This document shows, piece by piece, positions 16,005 to 25,568 of a stretch of DNA of 64,000 nucleotides; the first letter of the stretch is position 1, and the number at the start of each line of letters is the position of its first letter. Both the position numbers and the translations under genes were made by a program. The DNA is taken from NCBI GenBank assembly GCA_030550585.1, contig JAUQPB010000002.1, positions 325,184 to 389,183 of the forward strand, given 5' to 3'. A model generated the notes under the pieces. That model ran no database searches. It saw only the letters and a list, made by a program, of their open reading frames with translations, and was not told the origin of the DNA. This stretch comes from Thermoproteota archaeon. Lineage in GTDB: Archaea; Thermoproteota; Thermoprotei_A; Sulfolobales; Ignisphaeraceae.

Positions 16005-18110
16005 TTGTCGGAGCTTCGCAAAGGGCAATGCGACAGTGTTATAGCTGTTGTAGGTCAGCCTAATGTCGGTAAATCAACTCTATTCAATGTCTTGACAGGT
16101 AGAAGAGAGAGGGTAGGCAATTTCCCAGGTACAACAGTTGCTATGAGCATTGGTAGAAGGAGGTATGGAGACAAAACCATGTGTTTTGTTGATCTCCCCG
16201 GGATCTATGATTTAAAAGCTGTTTCTCTTGATGAGAAGATAGCTAGGGACTATATAGTTTTTGGGGATTGGGATGCTATTCTAATACTAGTTGATTTGAC
16301 TGGAGGTTTAGAGGGACTGTACCTAGCTCTGCAAGTTCTTCAGCTAACGGATAGAGCTGTTGTGGCTTTGACCAAGTGGGACGAGGTTACCAAGCGTAGA
16401 ATAAGAGTTGATTTAGACGGGCTGAGTAGGATCCTAGGAGTTCCTGTGGTACCTATATCAGCTCTTAGGGGGGAGGGCATAGAGGATTTGCTGAAAGCCT
16501 TAGAGTCGGTTGTCGAGACATCCAGTAGAAAAGCTGCTAAGGGTATACACATTGACTATGGCTCTCTAGAAAACACATTGAATAGCATTGTGAAAGAGGT
16601 TACAAACAGCTTTAAGAGTGATAGGATCGACCCTAGAGGGCTTGTAGCATTGATTGCTAGAGGGAACATCGATATTGCTGAGAAGATTGGCCTGTCTCAT
16701 ATAGCCAGAGTGCTGGAGGACACAGCCAAATCTATGAACATTGATGTTGGTGAACACATTGCAGAAAGCATATACAGATTCATTAGAGGCACCTTCACAA
16801 GCCTCATAGCCATAGAGCCTTTGGAGAGATTCGAGAAGAAGGGGTTTGCATACAAGGTTTTTGGGAATCCCTATACAGGCTTTGTAGCAACAGTTGCGAC
16901 ACTGTTTTCAGCTATTTTCATAGCATTTGCGGTTAACACAGGCTTTCCATTCACAACCATTTTAGAGGCTCTTGGAAGAAGCGACTTGGCAGAGGCGCTA
17001 GAGTCCTACACAATCTCTGGACTAATATCGCAGGCTTTCGACTATCTCAAGAACTGGGTACAAAGCTCTTTGGGATCTGCACACCCTGTTCTAGCTAGTC
17101 TACTCGCCAACGGTATTATAGAGGGTGTTGGTGTTGTGTCTTCATTCATCCCACTGATAATGATAACCATGATGATTATGTCTGCCATTGAGGACTCTGG
17201 TCTAGGGCCGCTAATGGCAATATCCATGCATAGCCTATTCGCAAAATTCGGTTTGAGCGGCAGGGCCATATACCCCCTCTTCATATCTCTTGGATGCAAT
17301 GTGCCGGGGGTCATGGCCTCTAGAGCAGCTTTAGACGATGCTGAGAGGTTCGAGATAATAGCTGCTGCCTCTTTCATTCCATGCCAGGCAAGACTAATCG
17401 TCATGCTTGCACTAGTAGGCTTTCTATTCCCAGGCAACCCAGCTCTCCAAGCACTTGTGGTTATAGGTGTTTACTTTGGTGGTGCAGTACTATACCTATT
17501 AACAGCGAAGATTTTTAGAAGAGGTGTGTTGAGGGTTTCAACACCTCCAGAACTTATACTGGAGCTTCCTAGTCTGCACAAGCCGAGTCTAAAGGTTGTT
17601 TGGTGGGATAGCTGGTCACTAACAAAACACTTCATTGTCAGAGCCGGAACGGTGCTTGTCCTTCTAGTAGCAGTTGTATGGGCTTTAACAAGCTTTGGGC
17701 CAGAGGGATTCGTTGAAGACCCCTCTCAAAGCTGGGCCTCCAACATTGGGAGGCTAATAGGATATGCAATAAAGCCTCTGTATGGATTGAGCGAGGACTC
17801 TAGCTGGAAAATTGGATTTGCACTGCTAACAGGCTTTATAGCTAAGGAGAATCTGTTGGCAACAATAGCTGTTATGACTGGTGCTGAGGAGTATCAATCT
17901 GCCCTCCAAGCGCTTGGGCTAACAGTTGCCCAAGGGATTGCAATACTAGTTCTATTCATGTACTATGTCCCATGCCTAGCCACAGTAAGTATGATATATG
18001 CTGAGAGCAAGAGCATTAGATTCACACTACTTGTGGTGGCTTATATAGTAGCTGTAGCACTTCTAGCATCTCTCTTGGTCTATGGAACAGCCATTCTTCT
18101 GCAGCATTGA
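16005..18110 (+). CDS. feoB: ferrous iron transporter FeoB
   Basis: 701 residues. The N-terminal G domain has G1 (GQPNVGKST, about 17-25), the T of switch I within FPGTT, G3 (DLPG), a G4 variant TKWD in place of NKxD, and G5 (ISAL). After a helical spacer come the membrane segments, including the two Gate motifs with conserved cysteines (LGCNVPG and YVPCLAT) and the FIPCQARL segment. FeoB imports Fe(II) across the membrane. TTG start at 16005 follows GGTG and a TATA element at about 15962. It is transcribed separately from, and ahead of, FeoA. Confidence 0.95.
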   Translation: MSELRKGQCDSVIAVVGQPNVGKSTLFNVLTGRRERVGNFPGTTVAMSIGRRRYGDKTMCFVDLPGIYDLKAVSLDEKIARDYIVFGDWDAILILVDLTGGLEGLYLALQVLQLTDRAVVALTKWDEVTKRRIRVDLDGLSRILGVPVVPISALRGEGIEDLLKALESVVETSSRKAAKGIHIDYGSLENTLNSIVKEVTNSFKSDRIDPRGLVALIARGNIDIAEKIGLSHIARVLEDTAKSMNIDVGEHIAESIYRFIRGTFTSLIAIEPLERFEKKGFAYKVFGNPYTGFVATVATLFSAIFIAFAVNTGFPFTTILEALGRSDLAEALESYTISGLISQAFDYLKNWVQSSLGSAHPVLASLLANGIIEGVGVVSSFIPLIMITMMIMSAIEDSGLGPLMAISMHSLFAKFGLSGRAIYPLFISLGCNVPGVMASRAALDDAERFEIIAAASFIPCQARLIVMLALVGFLFPGNPALQALVVIGVYFGGAVLYLLTAKIFRRGVLRVSTPPELILELPSLHKPSLKVVWWDSWSLTKHFIVRAGTVLVLLVAVVWALTSFGPEGFVEDPSQSWASNIGRLIGYAIKPLYGLSEDSSWKIGFALLTGFIAKENLLATIAVMTGAEEYQSALQALGLTVAQGIAILVLFMYYVPCLATVSMIYAESKSIRFTLLVVAYIVAVALLASLLVYGTAILLQH

Positions 18111-18125
18111 ATTGCTTCTAAAGAT

Positions 18126-18150
18126 TTTAGACTAGTCAAACTTATTAACC
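18126..18150 (+). promoter_or_regulatory. feoA promoter with palindromic operator
   Basis: TTTAGACTAGTCAAA, built around the perfect 8-base palindrome GACTAGTC (18130-18137), abuts CTTATTAAC, a TATA-like element about 27 bases before the FeoA GTG. It closely matches the element before FeoB (TTTAGAC ... AAACTTATTAAC), so both genes probably answer to the same regulator. Confidence 0.5.
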
Positions 18151-18168
18151 CTAGCAAAAAATTTTAGA

Positions 18169-18435
18169 GTGGATCAGTTATCGCAGAGGCGATTAAAGGT
18201 GTATCTAGCGGATCTGCCACCAAATGCAGTAGCTACGGTAGTAGACATTGTTGCGGGTCCAGGGCTGAAGGCAAGGCTGATAGGAATGGGGTTTGTCAAT
18301 GGGGCGAAGATAAAGGTTATAGACAATAGCTCTGGCCATGTCATAGTAGCTCTTGACAGTGGTTTTGGTAGGGTGGTCGCTCTTTCGAGGGGGGTTGCAA
18401 ACAAGATTATTGTTGAGGTTTCTCAACAGAGTTGA
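18169..18435 (+). CDS. feoA: FeoA domain protein
   Basis: 88 residues with the SH3-like FeoA pattern: LPPNAVATVVDIVAGPGLKARLIGMGF-type sequence (only part quoted: GPGLKARLIGMGF), then NGAKIKVI and the terminal strand VALSRGVANKIIVEV. FeoA is a small cytoplasmic partner that stimulates FeoB. The GTG start sits about 27 bases after the TATA element, so the mRNA is probably leaderless. FeoA follows FeoB with its own promoter, unlike the usual feoAB operon. Confidence 0.9.
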   Translation: MDQLSQRRLKVYLADLPPNAVATVVDIVAGPGLKARLIGMGFVNGAKIKVIDNSSGHVIVALDSGFGRVVALSRGVANKIIVEVSQQS

Positions 18436-18517
18436 AAATCAGGGCAATGCCGCTGATCAAATATTTATACCCCTATAAATAAGCTTGGTATAAGCTATAG
18501 CTTGGTGAAAAATAATT

Positions 18518-19933
18518 ATGCCTCTATTCACAAAGATAATAGCGTCTATAGGCCCTGCAAGCAGTGATGCAGCAACTATCTTCAGCATGGTTAAGGCTGG
18601 GGTTTCTGGGTTCCGAATAAACTTTTCTCATGGCTCTCCCGAAGACTGGGCAAAATATGTTGATGCCATTAGATCTGCTGAAAGCAGGCTTGGAAGACCC
18701 GTTGCATTGATAGGAGATCTGCAGGGTCCTTCGATTAGAATTGGTAGGGTTGAGCAGCCAATAGTTTTAAAGAAAGGTGAAACGGCTCGTATTATGCCTG
18801 GCTCAGAGGCTAAGGGTGGCGATGAAAAGGTTATTCCCATGCCTATAAACAAGTTTTTTGATGTTATTGAAGAGGGAGATATTCTTGTAATGGATGATGG
18901 GAGGACAAGGCTCAGAGTCTCAGATATTCAAACAGACTACATCGAGATAACCGCTTTGACAGACTCAGTTATAACATCTAGAAAAGCGGTTACCATATAC
19001 AACAAGGAGATTGATCTACCTCCTCTCAGCGAGACTGATATGAACAATGTGAAGTTTGCTATAGCCCATGATTTCGACTACATCGGGCTTAGCTATGTTA
19101 GGAGTGGGAGTGACATAGACATTCTAAGGGACTATCTTAGAAGGGTTGGGAGAGAGGATATTGGGATAATAGCTAAGATAGAGACTAAGAGTGCTATAAA
19201 GAATTTGGATGAGATTATTGAGAAGAGCGATGCTGTTCTAGTTGCAAGAGGCGATCTGGGAATGAACTTCGGGCTAGAGGAGATACACTCTCTCCAGAGC
19301 ACAATCGTTGACAAGGCTCTACAACACAGAAAACCTGTTATCGTGGCAACACAGCTTCTAGAGTCAATGGTTGAAAAGCCTGTTCCAACAAGAGCAGAGG
19401 TCGTCGATGTTAGCACAGCTGTTGAGATGGGTGTAGACGCTTTGATGCTGACTGGAGAGACAGCAGTTGGCAAATACCCTCTAGAAGCTGTTTCATGGCT
19501 GATAAAAATCGTTAACTTCGTGGAGAAAAGCACTCTCAAAAGCGAGTTCGAGGACATAGCCAAGAAGGCTAGGAAAAACATAAGCGAGCTCAAGCTAATG
19601 TTTGCAAAAGGCGTTATAGAGCTCGCAGAGGACATGAATGCTAAGCTAGTTGTCTTCAGCATATACGGAAACACAGCAAAGAGAATATCATCGCTAAGAC
19701 CAACAATACCAGTTTATGTGGGCTCCTCAAACACATCGATAATGAGAAAACTAGCCATACTATGGGGGGTACAGCCAATACAGGTAGACGCAAACAACTA
19801 TGAAGAGGGTCTGCAAAAAGCTGTGCAAAAAGCCATAGAGCTTGGGTATATAGGCTACGGAGACCTAGTCATAGCAACATATGGATTGAAAGAGCCTAGA
19901 CAGAGAATAGAGATCCAGAGAATAGTTAGCTGA
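18518..19933 (+). CDS. pyk: pyruvate kinase
   Basis: 471 residues with the family motifs in order: FRINFSHG near residue 35, GDLQGPSIRIG, the active-site IAKIETKSAI, VARGDLGMNF, VATQLLESM and LTGETAVGKYP, then the C-terminal allosteric domain. It converts phosphoenolpyruvate and ADP to pyruvate and ATP in the last step of glycolysis. ATG 18518 lies eight bases after GGTGAA, with a TATA-like AAATATTTATACC about 55 bases before. It stands alone, 80 bases after FeoA. Confidence 0.96.
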   Translation: MPLFTKIIASIGPASSDAATIFSMVKAGVSGFRINFSHGSPEDWAKYVDAIRSAESRLGRPVALIGDLQGPSIRIGRVEQPIVLKKGETARIMPGSEAKGGDEKVIPMPINKFFDVIEEGDILVMDDGRTRLRVSDIQTDYIEITALTDSVITSRKAVTIYNKEIDLPPLSETDMNNVKFAIAHDFDYIGLSYVRSGSDIDILRDYLRRVGREDIGIIAKIETKSAIKNLDEIIEKSDAVLVARGDLGMNFGLEEIHSLQSTIVDKALQHRKPVIVATQLLESMVEKPVPTRAEVVDVSTAVEMGVDALMLTGETAVGKYPLEAVSWLIKIVNFVEKSTLKSEFEDIAKKARKNISELKLMFAKGVIELAEDMNAKLVVFSIYGNTAKRISSLRPTIPVYVGSSNTSIMRKLAILWGVQPIQVDANNYEEGLQKAVQKAIELGYIGYGDLVIATYGLKEPRQRIEIQRIVS

Positions 19934-20049
19934 TGCACAGTCTCTTCTAAAGCCATTATCAACCAACCCCAAACCCTTTTGACATCAACAAAATCGTTCA
20001 TATATACATTAATATTTCTAAACAAATTAATGAATTAAATAACTGAGTG

Positions 20050-20105
20050 CATCTGATGAGTGAAATCTGGTCTGAAATGTGATGTGCCTAGACCAAGCTG
20101 ATTAG
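20050..20105 (+). ncRNA. candidate C/D box sRNA
   Basis: C box TGATGA at 20054-20059, 12-base guide, D' CTGA at 20072-20075, spacer, C' GTGATGT at 20079-20085, 12-base guide, D CTGA at 20098-20101. Both guides are exactly 12 bases, the commonest archaeal length. It lies in the gap between pyruvate kinase and the methyltransferase gene. Targets were not identified. Confidence 0.65.
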
Positions 20106-20229
20106 ACTTGTGATAGATGTCTTGACAGCTTCAAGCTATGGAGAAGAGACTTTAATATAAAATCTATGTGTTATCTGGCATAGGCTTATTAGTTTTGTAA
20201 TGTAGAGTAGAATAGTTGTCATTTGGCTG

Positions 20230-20799
20230 ATGTGCTTGCACAAACTGCTTGACTTCATTAAGCATCTCGAGGATTTATCTGATAGAATGTTTATTCCTAG
20301 AATCGATAGAGAAGATGGATTGGTTATATACACAATAGTGTCCACAATCGCTAGCCAGTACGAGAGGTTTGTAGCTGTTGATGCTGGTGCTGGCGTGGGC
20401 TACTCAACCCTATGGATAGTCGCTCCCCTCGAAGAAACATGTGTTAGGGGTACTGTGTTTGCTGTTGAATGGAATAGGGATAGATTCGAGGTTCTGAAAA
20501 AGAATCTTAGTGAGCTAGATGCTAGATGTGTAGATGTTGAGGTAGTGAATCAAAATGCTGTAGACTTCATCGAAATCCTTAGAGATAGTAGCATAAACTT
20601 TGTGTTTGTTGACATAGACAAGGATATGTACAGAACATTTCTTGTAAAAGCCTTGAACAAAGTTGTTAATGGAGGCGTTATAGCATTTCACAACGCGTAT
20701 ATAGTGAACAATTTCTATAAAGATGTTATTGGAGCTAGAAAATATATGGTCTCCGTAATTCCTACATCAGCAGGGATACTCCTCATAAAACTTTTTTAA
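20230..20799 (+). CDS. SAM-dependent O-methyltransferase-like protein
   Basis: 189 residues of the class I methyltransferase fold close to the caffeoyl-CoA O-methyltransferase-like group (COG4122): the SAM-binding VDAGAGVGYSTLW, an acidic residue at VFAVEW, then NQNAVDF and the conserved FVFVDIDK strand, where an Asp would bind metal, and GGVIAFHNAY. The natural substrate is unknown. ATG 20230; a TATA-like TTTAATATAAAAT lies at about 20150. Confidence 0.75.
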   Translation: MCLHKLLDFIKHLEDLSDRMFIPRIDREDGLVIYTIVSTIASQYERFVAVDAGAGVGYSTLWIVAPLEETCVRGTVFAVEWNRDRFEVLKKNLSELDARCVDVEVVNQNAVDFIEILRDSSINFVFVDIDKDMYRTFLVKALNKVVNGGVIAFHNAYIVNNFYKDVIGARKYMVSVIPTSAGILLIKLF

Positions 20800-20983
20800 G
20801 TCCATGAAGCTCCCATCCCCAGCTAAACAAATCCAGCCAAATCCAACAGCTACGAACTGGCAAAAAGCTGGCTTGTTTTCTGCAGAATCAACATGGTTTT
20901 GCAATAATTACAGTTGTATATGTTGCAAGAAATGAACATAGTTGTTGGAATTTGCATCATTAGATACAAAAATTGGTGAATCG

Positions 20984-21502
20984 TTAGCGCTGGTCTGCTT
21001 CAACACTTTTCCGCTTCTTCAAAGCAACTATCTCTATCAGTCCATTCCTGTAGTAATACTTAATTGATTTAGCCTCTATATCTGCCGGCAAATCAATTTC
21101 TTTTCTAAATATCTTGGAATCCTCTACAACCTCTAAGAGAATGCGCCTATCATCAACAGGTTTAACAGATATGTTCTGCTCACCAATCCCCGGAAACTCA
21201 ACTACAACCCTCACAGCATCGCCCTCGTCGTAGACGTCTATTAGGCGTTCACCGGTATTCGGCTCCTCATCAACTATAGCAACCCTTGGCCCCTCTTGTT
21301 CAAACTGTTCATCGCCAAATCTATATATCCTTGGTATCCCATCTGGTCCGATCTCTATTTTGAACCCGTAGAACCTTCTACTGTTTGGGTTTTCTTCAAG
21401 ATCCTCAAACAGGTCGTTGAAATCCTTTAGAAACTCGTTGAATAGTCTGTTAAATATTTCTCTAGCCATTCTATAAAACTCATCCCAATCATCTTCCCCC
21501 AT
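20984..21502 (-). CDS. small heat shock protein (Hsp20/alpha-crystallin)
   Basis: About 172 residues: an acidic helical N-terminal arm (DEFYRMAREIFNRLF), then an alpha-crystallin domain from about residue 95 with DVYDEGDAVRVVVEFPGI, ISVKPVDDRRILLEV and the conserved end strand YYYRNGLIEIVALKK. It would prevent aggregation of unfolding proteins in the cytoplasm. The frame is open to a TTG at 21523, but the ATG at 21502 is about 33 bases after the TATA-like AAATTTATATTTTG (21535-21545) and is the better start. Confidence 0.88.
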   Translation of the reverse strand: MGEDDWDEFYRMAREIFNRLFNEFLKDFNDLFEDLEENPNSRRFYGFKIEIGPDGIPRIYRFGDEQFEQEGPRVAIVDEEPNTGERLIDVYDEGDAVRVVVEFPGIGEQNISVKPVDDRRILLEVVEDSKIFRKEIDLPADIEAKSIKYYYRNGLIEIVALKKRKSVEADQR

Positions 21503-21655
21503 AAAACAGCGCCTCACAGCCAAAAACTTACGCTAAACAAAATATAAATTTAGCTTGTGTGAATTAGTGTGATAAACAGAGTTGTAGACATGGTTGCACT
21601 AGTTATATCAGCGTTTATACAAAATATGGGGTAGTGTTCTTCTCTATATTTTCAG

Positions 21656-22537
21656 TTATCTTTCTAATGTTTTTGTTTTGTTGGCTAGTTCTATGAAGTA
21701 TTTTGCTATTTGTGGATAGTCTTTTTCTCTATACTCTGTTGTGCTAGCCATCATGTATAGTGTTGACATTGCTTCTGCTATTATCGACGGTATCTTCTTT
21801 TCTTTTAGTGCTGATGCTATGCACATGTAGTCTTTTCCTGCCATCCAGGTCTTGAATCTTGGCGGCTTTTCCTCGAATATCCTGCTCCAGTACCTCTCGA
21901 TGATTGAGCCGAACCAGAGGCTCTTTACCGCCTCTCTAAAAATGTCTATGTCTACATCCCATGCTGTTATGAGTGCTAGAGACTCTGCTAGTATGCCCGG
22001 TATAGCCAGTCCTATGTGGTTGAGCGCCAATTTGAGTGCCATAGCCTTTGGAACATCGCCAACATATAAAACTTTTTGGCTGTACAGCTCGAATATCTTT
22101 TTGTTTTCTTCGAATAGGCTTTTGTCTCCCCCAACCATTGATAGGAGCCTACATTCTCTAGCCTCGTCACTGCTTCCATAAACAGGAGACTCTAGATAGT
22201 TTACACCAACATTTCTAAGGATTTTCATCGTTGCTATACTGGTTGATGGTGTCACCGTACTAGAGTTTATCACCAACCCTCTTTCAAGCTTGCCTTCAGA
22301 GGCTATAGCAGTGGCAACATCTAGTACAGCACTGTCATCGGTGACAAAAACTATTACAGCATCGCTATCTGCAACAAGCTTCCTAGCATTGTCATAGGCT
22401 TTCCCACCTATTTCAGAAGCTACTTTAGACGCTTTCTCATAGCTTCTACTATAAACATTTACATCTATACCCTTGGAGGAGAGGCATCTGGCTAGGTTAG
22501 ACCCCATTATACCTGTTCCTACAACCCCTATTCTCAT
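21656..22537 (-). CDS. 3-hydroxyisobutyrate dehydrogenase family protein
   Basis: 293 residues: an N-terminal Rossmann motif GVVGTGIMGSNLARCL, VIVFVTDDSAV, the substrate loop VINSSTVTPSTSI, an ESPVYGSSDEAREC segment, and the catalytic lysine region ALKLALNHIGLA. Members oxidise beta-hydroxyacids with NAD(P). The substrate here is not evident. It is followed by an SDR gene on the same strand, 75 bases upstream in genome order, with no clear operon link. Confidence 0.85.
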   Translation of the reverse strand: MRIGVVGTGIMGSNLARCLSSKGIDVNVYSRSYEKASKVASEIGGKAYDNARKLVADSDAVIVFVTDDSAVLDVATAIASEGKLERGLVINSSTVTPSTSIATMKILRNVGVNYLESPVYGSSDEARECRLLSMVGGDKSLFEENKKIFELYSQKVLYVGDVPKAMALKLALNHIGLAIPGILAESLALITAWDVDIDIFREAVKSLWFGSIIERYWSRIFEEKPPRFKTWMAGKDYMCIASALKEKKIPSIIAEAMSTLYMMASTTEYREKDYPQIAKYFIELANKTKTLER

Positions 22538-22611
22538 TGTCTATGCCACCAAATAAGGTTTTTTATATAGCAATATATAAGACTTTTAGTGTTGCCCCAT
22601 GTAGAACAGCT

Positions 22612-23529
22612 CTACAGCTTTTCCAGGATTTCCCCAAGCCTCTTCTTAGCCTCTTCCACACTCCCATAGCTCTTGAGCCTCTCGATAAGCTCTCTAAACA
22701 TCTTCCCAACACCCCTGTCCTGGAAGAGCATCGCTAGGCCCTCCTCAATAACGCTCTCATCTAGGTACACCATCTTGGCTGATACACCACCATCTATAAC
22801 TATATTCACACCAGTTATCCACGAAGCTTCATCAGATGCTAGAAAAGCTACTAGAGCGGCTATATCCTCGGGTCTCCCAACCCTTCCAGCTGGATGCCAC
22901 ATGTGGTCTAATGGCGATAGCCTAGACCCTTTTGGCGGTATCTGCCAAGCTGATGTGTCTATCCAGCCAGGCGAGACGGAAACAACTCTTATCCCATATT
23001 TTGCAAGTGATATTGCTAGCGCGTGGGTGAGGGCAATCAGCCCGCCTTTGGAGGCTGAGTAGGGCTCTGTATTCGGCTCCGACTGGAAGGCTCTTGTAGA
23101 AGCGATGTTTATTATAACACCACCGCTCAGCTTCATATATCTAACAGCGTGTTTTGAGCATAGCCAGGGGCCAGTAAGATTAACGTCTATGATCCTTCTC
23201 CACTCATCTAGAGTTTGCTCCTCCAAGCTCTTGCCAGAAAACCCTATTCCAGCATTGTTGACAAGAACGTTTATGGCTTTGAACCTCTTGTAGACTGTGT
23301 CAATAGCCTCTCTAACATGATCTTCGTTGGACACATCAGCATATATAAAAATCGATTCTATGCTCATGGAACTGAGCATCTTAACTCTTTGTTCGCCGGC
23401 CTCCCTATCAACATCCAGTATAGCTACTTTGCACCCCTCTAAACCTAGTCTATGAGCTATTGCTGCTCCTATCCCCCTGGCACCGCCAGTCACAACACAT
23501 ACCTTCCCAACAAATCTGTTCATGCCCAT
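22612..23529 (-). CDS. short-chain dehydrogenase/reductase
   Basis: 305 residues. Classical SDR: TGGARGIGAAIAH cofactor motif, NNAGIGFSG, the catalytic Ser in INIAST and the YSASKGG Tyr-Lys motif, then GWIDTSAW and the C-terminal ITGVNIVIDGG. An acidic residue after strand 2 (ILDVDREA) points to NAD(H). The protein extends about 55 residues beyond the usual SDR end with a charged helical tail. Substrate unknown. ATG 23529, alternative ATG 23523. Confidence 0.88.
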   Translation of the reverse strand: MGMNRFVGKVCVVTGGARGIGAAIAHRLGLEGCKVAILDVDREAGEQRVKMLSSMSIESIFIYADVSNEDHVREAIDTVYKRFKAINVLVNNAGIGFSGKSLEEQTLDEWRRIIDVNLTGPWLCSKHAVRYMKLSGGVIINIASTRAFQSEPNTEPYSASKGGLIALTHALAISLAKYGIRVVSVSPGWIDTSAWQIPPKGSRLSPLDHMWHPAGRVGRPEDIAALVAFLASDEASWITGVNIVIDGGVSAKMVYLDESVIEEGLAMLFQDRGVGKMFRELIERLKSYGSVEEAKKRLGEILEKL

Positions 23530-23666
23530 ATATAATCAGCCAAAAAGACCTTTGCATATATGAGGTATAAAAATGCATGCAGATGGGTGCTAGGCTGAGA
23601 AGATACCACCATATAAAGGCACTAGAAACTCCTCATTGTAGTTCCAAAACCGGTTTGTGTTTGGAG

Positions 23667-24617
23667 CTAGCTTTGGCTTGGTATCCACAGGTATAGTGGC
23701 TTGCCCACAAACTCTGTTGACAAACCGTTTTCCATGTTGCTTACTCCGCCAATCTTTATCTCAACACCTTTGATCTCGATGTCTAGACCCAGAAGCTGTT
23801 GCAACAAGCTCTTCGGCTTCTCGATCTTTACAACTGGTGCTTGTGGGGATAGGCCAGCTAGTTGCCTAGCTATATTAACTGCATCGTCTAGTGTGCCGAC
23901 ATAGTCTGCCAAACCCACTTTGACAGCATCTTCGCCGAGGTATATCCTCGCCTGGAAAACCTCGCTATCGCTAATTTTTCTATGCTCCCTAACCCTCTCT
24001 ATGAATATCTGGGCAGTTTTATTCACAATGTCTTGTAGGATTTCAACCTCTTTTTGCGTCAATGGCCTGAACGGGGATGTGATGTCCTTGTACACACCAG
24101 ATTTTAGCACAGTTACATTGACTCCAAGCTTATTCAGAAGATCCTCAATGTTGACAACCTCCATAACAGCGCCAACAGAGCCTACAAGCGCATGTGGATT
24201 CACCACAATTTTTTGCGCTGGAAGAGAGATGTAGTAGCCGCCACTAGCCAAAACTTCTGGAGAGTAGACAACAACGGGCTTCGACTCGGCAAGCCTCTTA
24301 ATCAACTGGTATATCTCCTCAGATGCAGCTGCAGACCCACCTGGGCTGTTAATCGATATGACAACAGCTCTTATAGATGGGTCGGAGAGGGCTTGATCTA
24401 CATAGTACTTCACATCAGACGGTGTTATAGAGCCACTCGAAACTATGTTTAGAGAGGCGCCGCTATAGCTTATAGTCCCGCTAAGCTCTATCAACGCCAC
24501 CGCCCCTATCCTCAGCCTCTCTATCTGCTGAACGAAAAACCATATCGAAACCCCCAAAACAATTGATGCAACAACAGCTACCGAAACTATTATGATTAGC
24601 AATGTTCTTCTCTTCAT
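23667..24617 (-). CDS. sppA: signal peptide peptidase SppA-like serine protease (S49)
   Basis: About 316 residues with a single N-terminal membrane anchor (TLLIIIVSVAVVASIVLG) and one S49 domain: VISINSPGGSAAASEEIY, the nucleophile region VLASGGYYIS with the catalytic serine, GSVGAVMEVVN, and the general-base lysine region LKSGVYKDITSPFRPLT. It probably degrades leftover signal peptides or membrane peptides on the outer face. ATG 24617 follows GGTG by seven bases and is preferred to the GTG at 24629. A TATA-like ATTTATATAT lies near 24665. Confidence 0.88.
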   Translation of the reverse strand: MKRRTLLIIIVSVAVVASIVLGVSIWFFVQQIERLRIGAVALIELSGTISYSGASLNIVSSGSITPSDVKYYVDQALSDPSIRAVVISINSPGGSAAASEEIYQLIKRLAESKPVVVYSPEVLASGGYYISLPAQKIVVNPHALVGSVGAVMEVVNIEDLLNKLGVNVTVLKSGVYKDITSPFRPLTQKEVEILQDIVNKTAQIFIERVREHRKISDSEVFQARIYLGEDAVKVGLADYVGTLDDAVNIARQLAGLSPQAPVVKIEKPKSLLQQLLGLDIEIKGVEIKIGGVSNMENGLSTEFVGKPLYLWIPSQS

Positions 24618-24776
24618 AAATAGCACCAAAATATTCTGTAGTACAATAAATGATTTGAATAGATATATAAATATTTTTTACTGTAGTGGCAAAGAGACTG
24701 CCTAAGGTAAGCAAACATGCGTAGATACTAATGAGTTTATATGTTTGCCTTCCATAAATAGTGATTCTAGTGTGAG

Positions 24777-25460
24777 ATGGTGTCTACACAATCTACAGGC
24801 CTGTCATTGGCAGAGCCTCTGGAGAGGATTAGGTCAGGAACCCCGATAATAACAATAGGATCTTTGCTTAAGAGCATCGGAAACGTGATATTGATGATGT
24901 TAATACCATCGATATTAAAGGTGCTTGCAAACCCACGCTCAATAGTGCATGCAATATCCGGAGGCATTTTTGCTATAGTCCTTTCGTTTATAGGATTCAT
25001 AGTGATTTTGGTTGGTTTGTACACAGGATTGGTTCCAGGTGTTAGAAGGCTTTCAAAGATTGATGACAGGTTCTCAACAGCTTCAACACTTATAAGAATT
25101 GGATATGTGTGGGGGATGATACTGCTAGTAATAGGAATTGCTATTGCTGTTGTAGGACTCATATCCTACCTTCCTGTTGTCATATCTCGTGGCAGGCAAT
25201 TCGCTGTGGAGCCTCTTGCTGTATTGGCTACAGGTGCGATCATGACAATATTTAGTTTGATACTTATGTTACTAGGCTATATAGGGATTATAATACTTGC
25301 ATTTAAATTTAATGATGTTGAACATGATGGTCTTTATCTAGCGGCTGGAATACTCTTCATATTAGGCATATTCGTACCATTTGCAACGTTTGTGGCATGG
25401 ATACTCATGTATATAGCCCTTGGAAAGAGTATCGAAAGGCATAAGGCACCTTCACAATAG
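24777..25460 (+). CDS. DUF973 family membrane protein
   Basis: 227 residues with five or six membrane segments. It shares with the protein at 55694-56377 the pattern Y-x-x-L-V/I-P ... F/STAS/PxLIRIGYVWGMILL and LLGYIGIIILAF, as expected of DUF973, a membrane family of Crenarchaeota with no known function. GTG-to-ATG choice: ATG at 24777 preceded by GTGAG. Monocistronic by layout. Confidence 0.7.
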   Translation: MVSTQSTGLSLAEPLERIRSGTPIITIGSLLKSIGNVILMMLIPSILKVLANPRSIVHAISGGIFAIVLSFIGFIVILVGLYTGLVPGVRRLSKIDDRFSTASTLIRIGYVWGMILLVIGIAIAVVGLISYLPVVISRGRQFAVEPLAVLATGAIMTIFSLILMLLGYIGIIILAFKFNDVEHDGLYLAAGILFILGIFVPFATFVAWILMYIALGKSIERHKAPSQ

Positions 25461-25568
25461 CCTGTCCCAGCACCAGCATCATCTCCTGTCCAAATATTGT
25501 AGTAAAACATTGTAAATACGCCACATTTTTATTTTGTCGCCATCGCCAAATTCTTTTAAAAAACTGTT

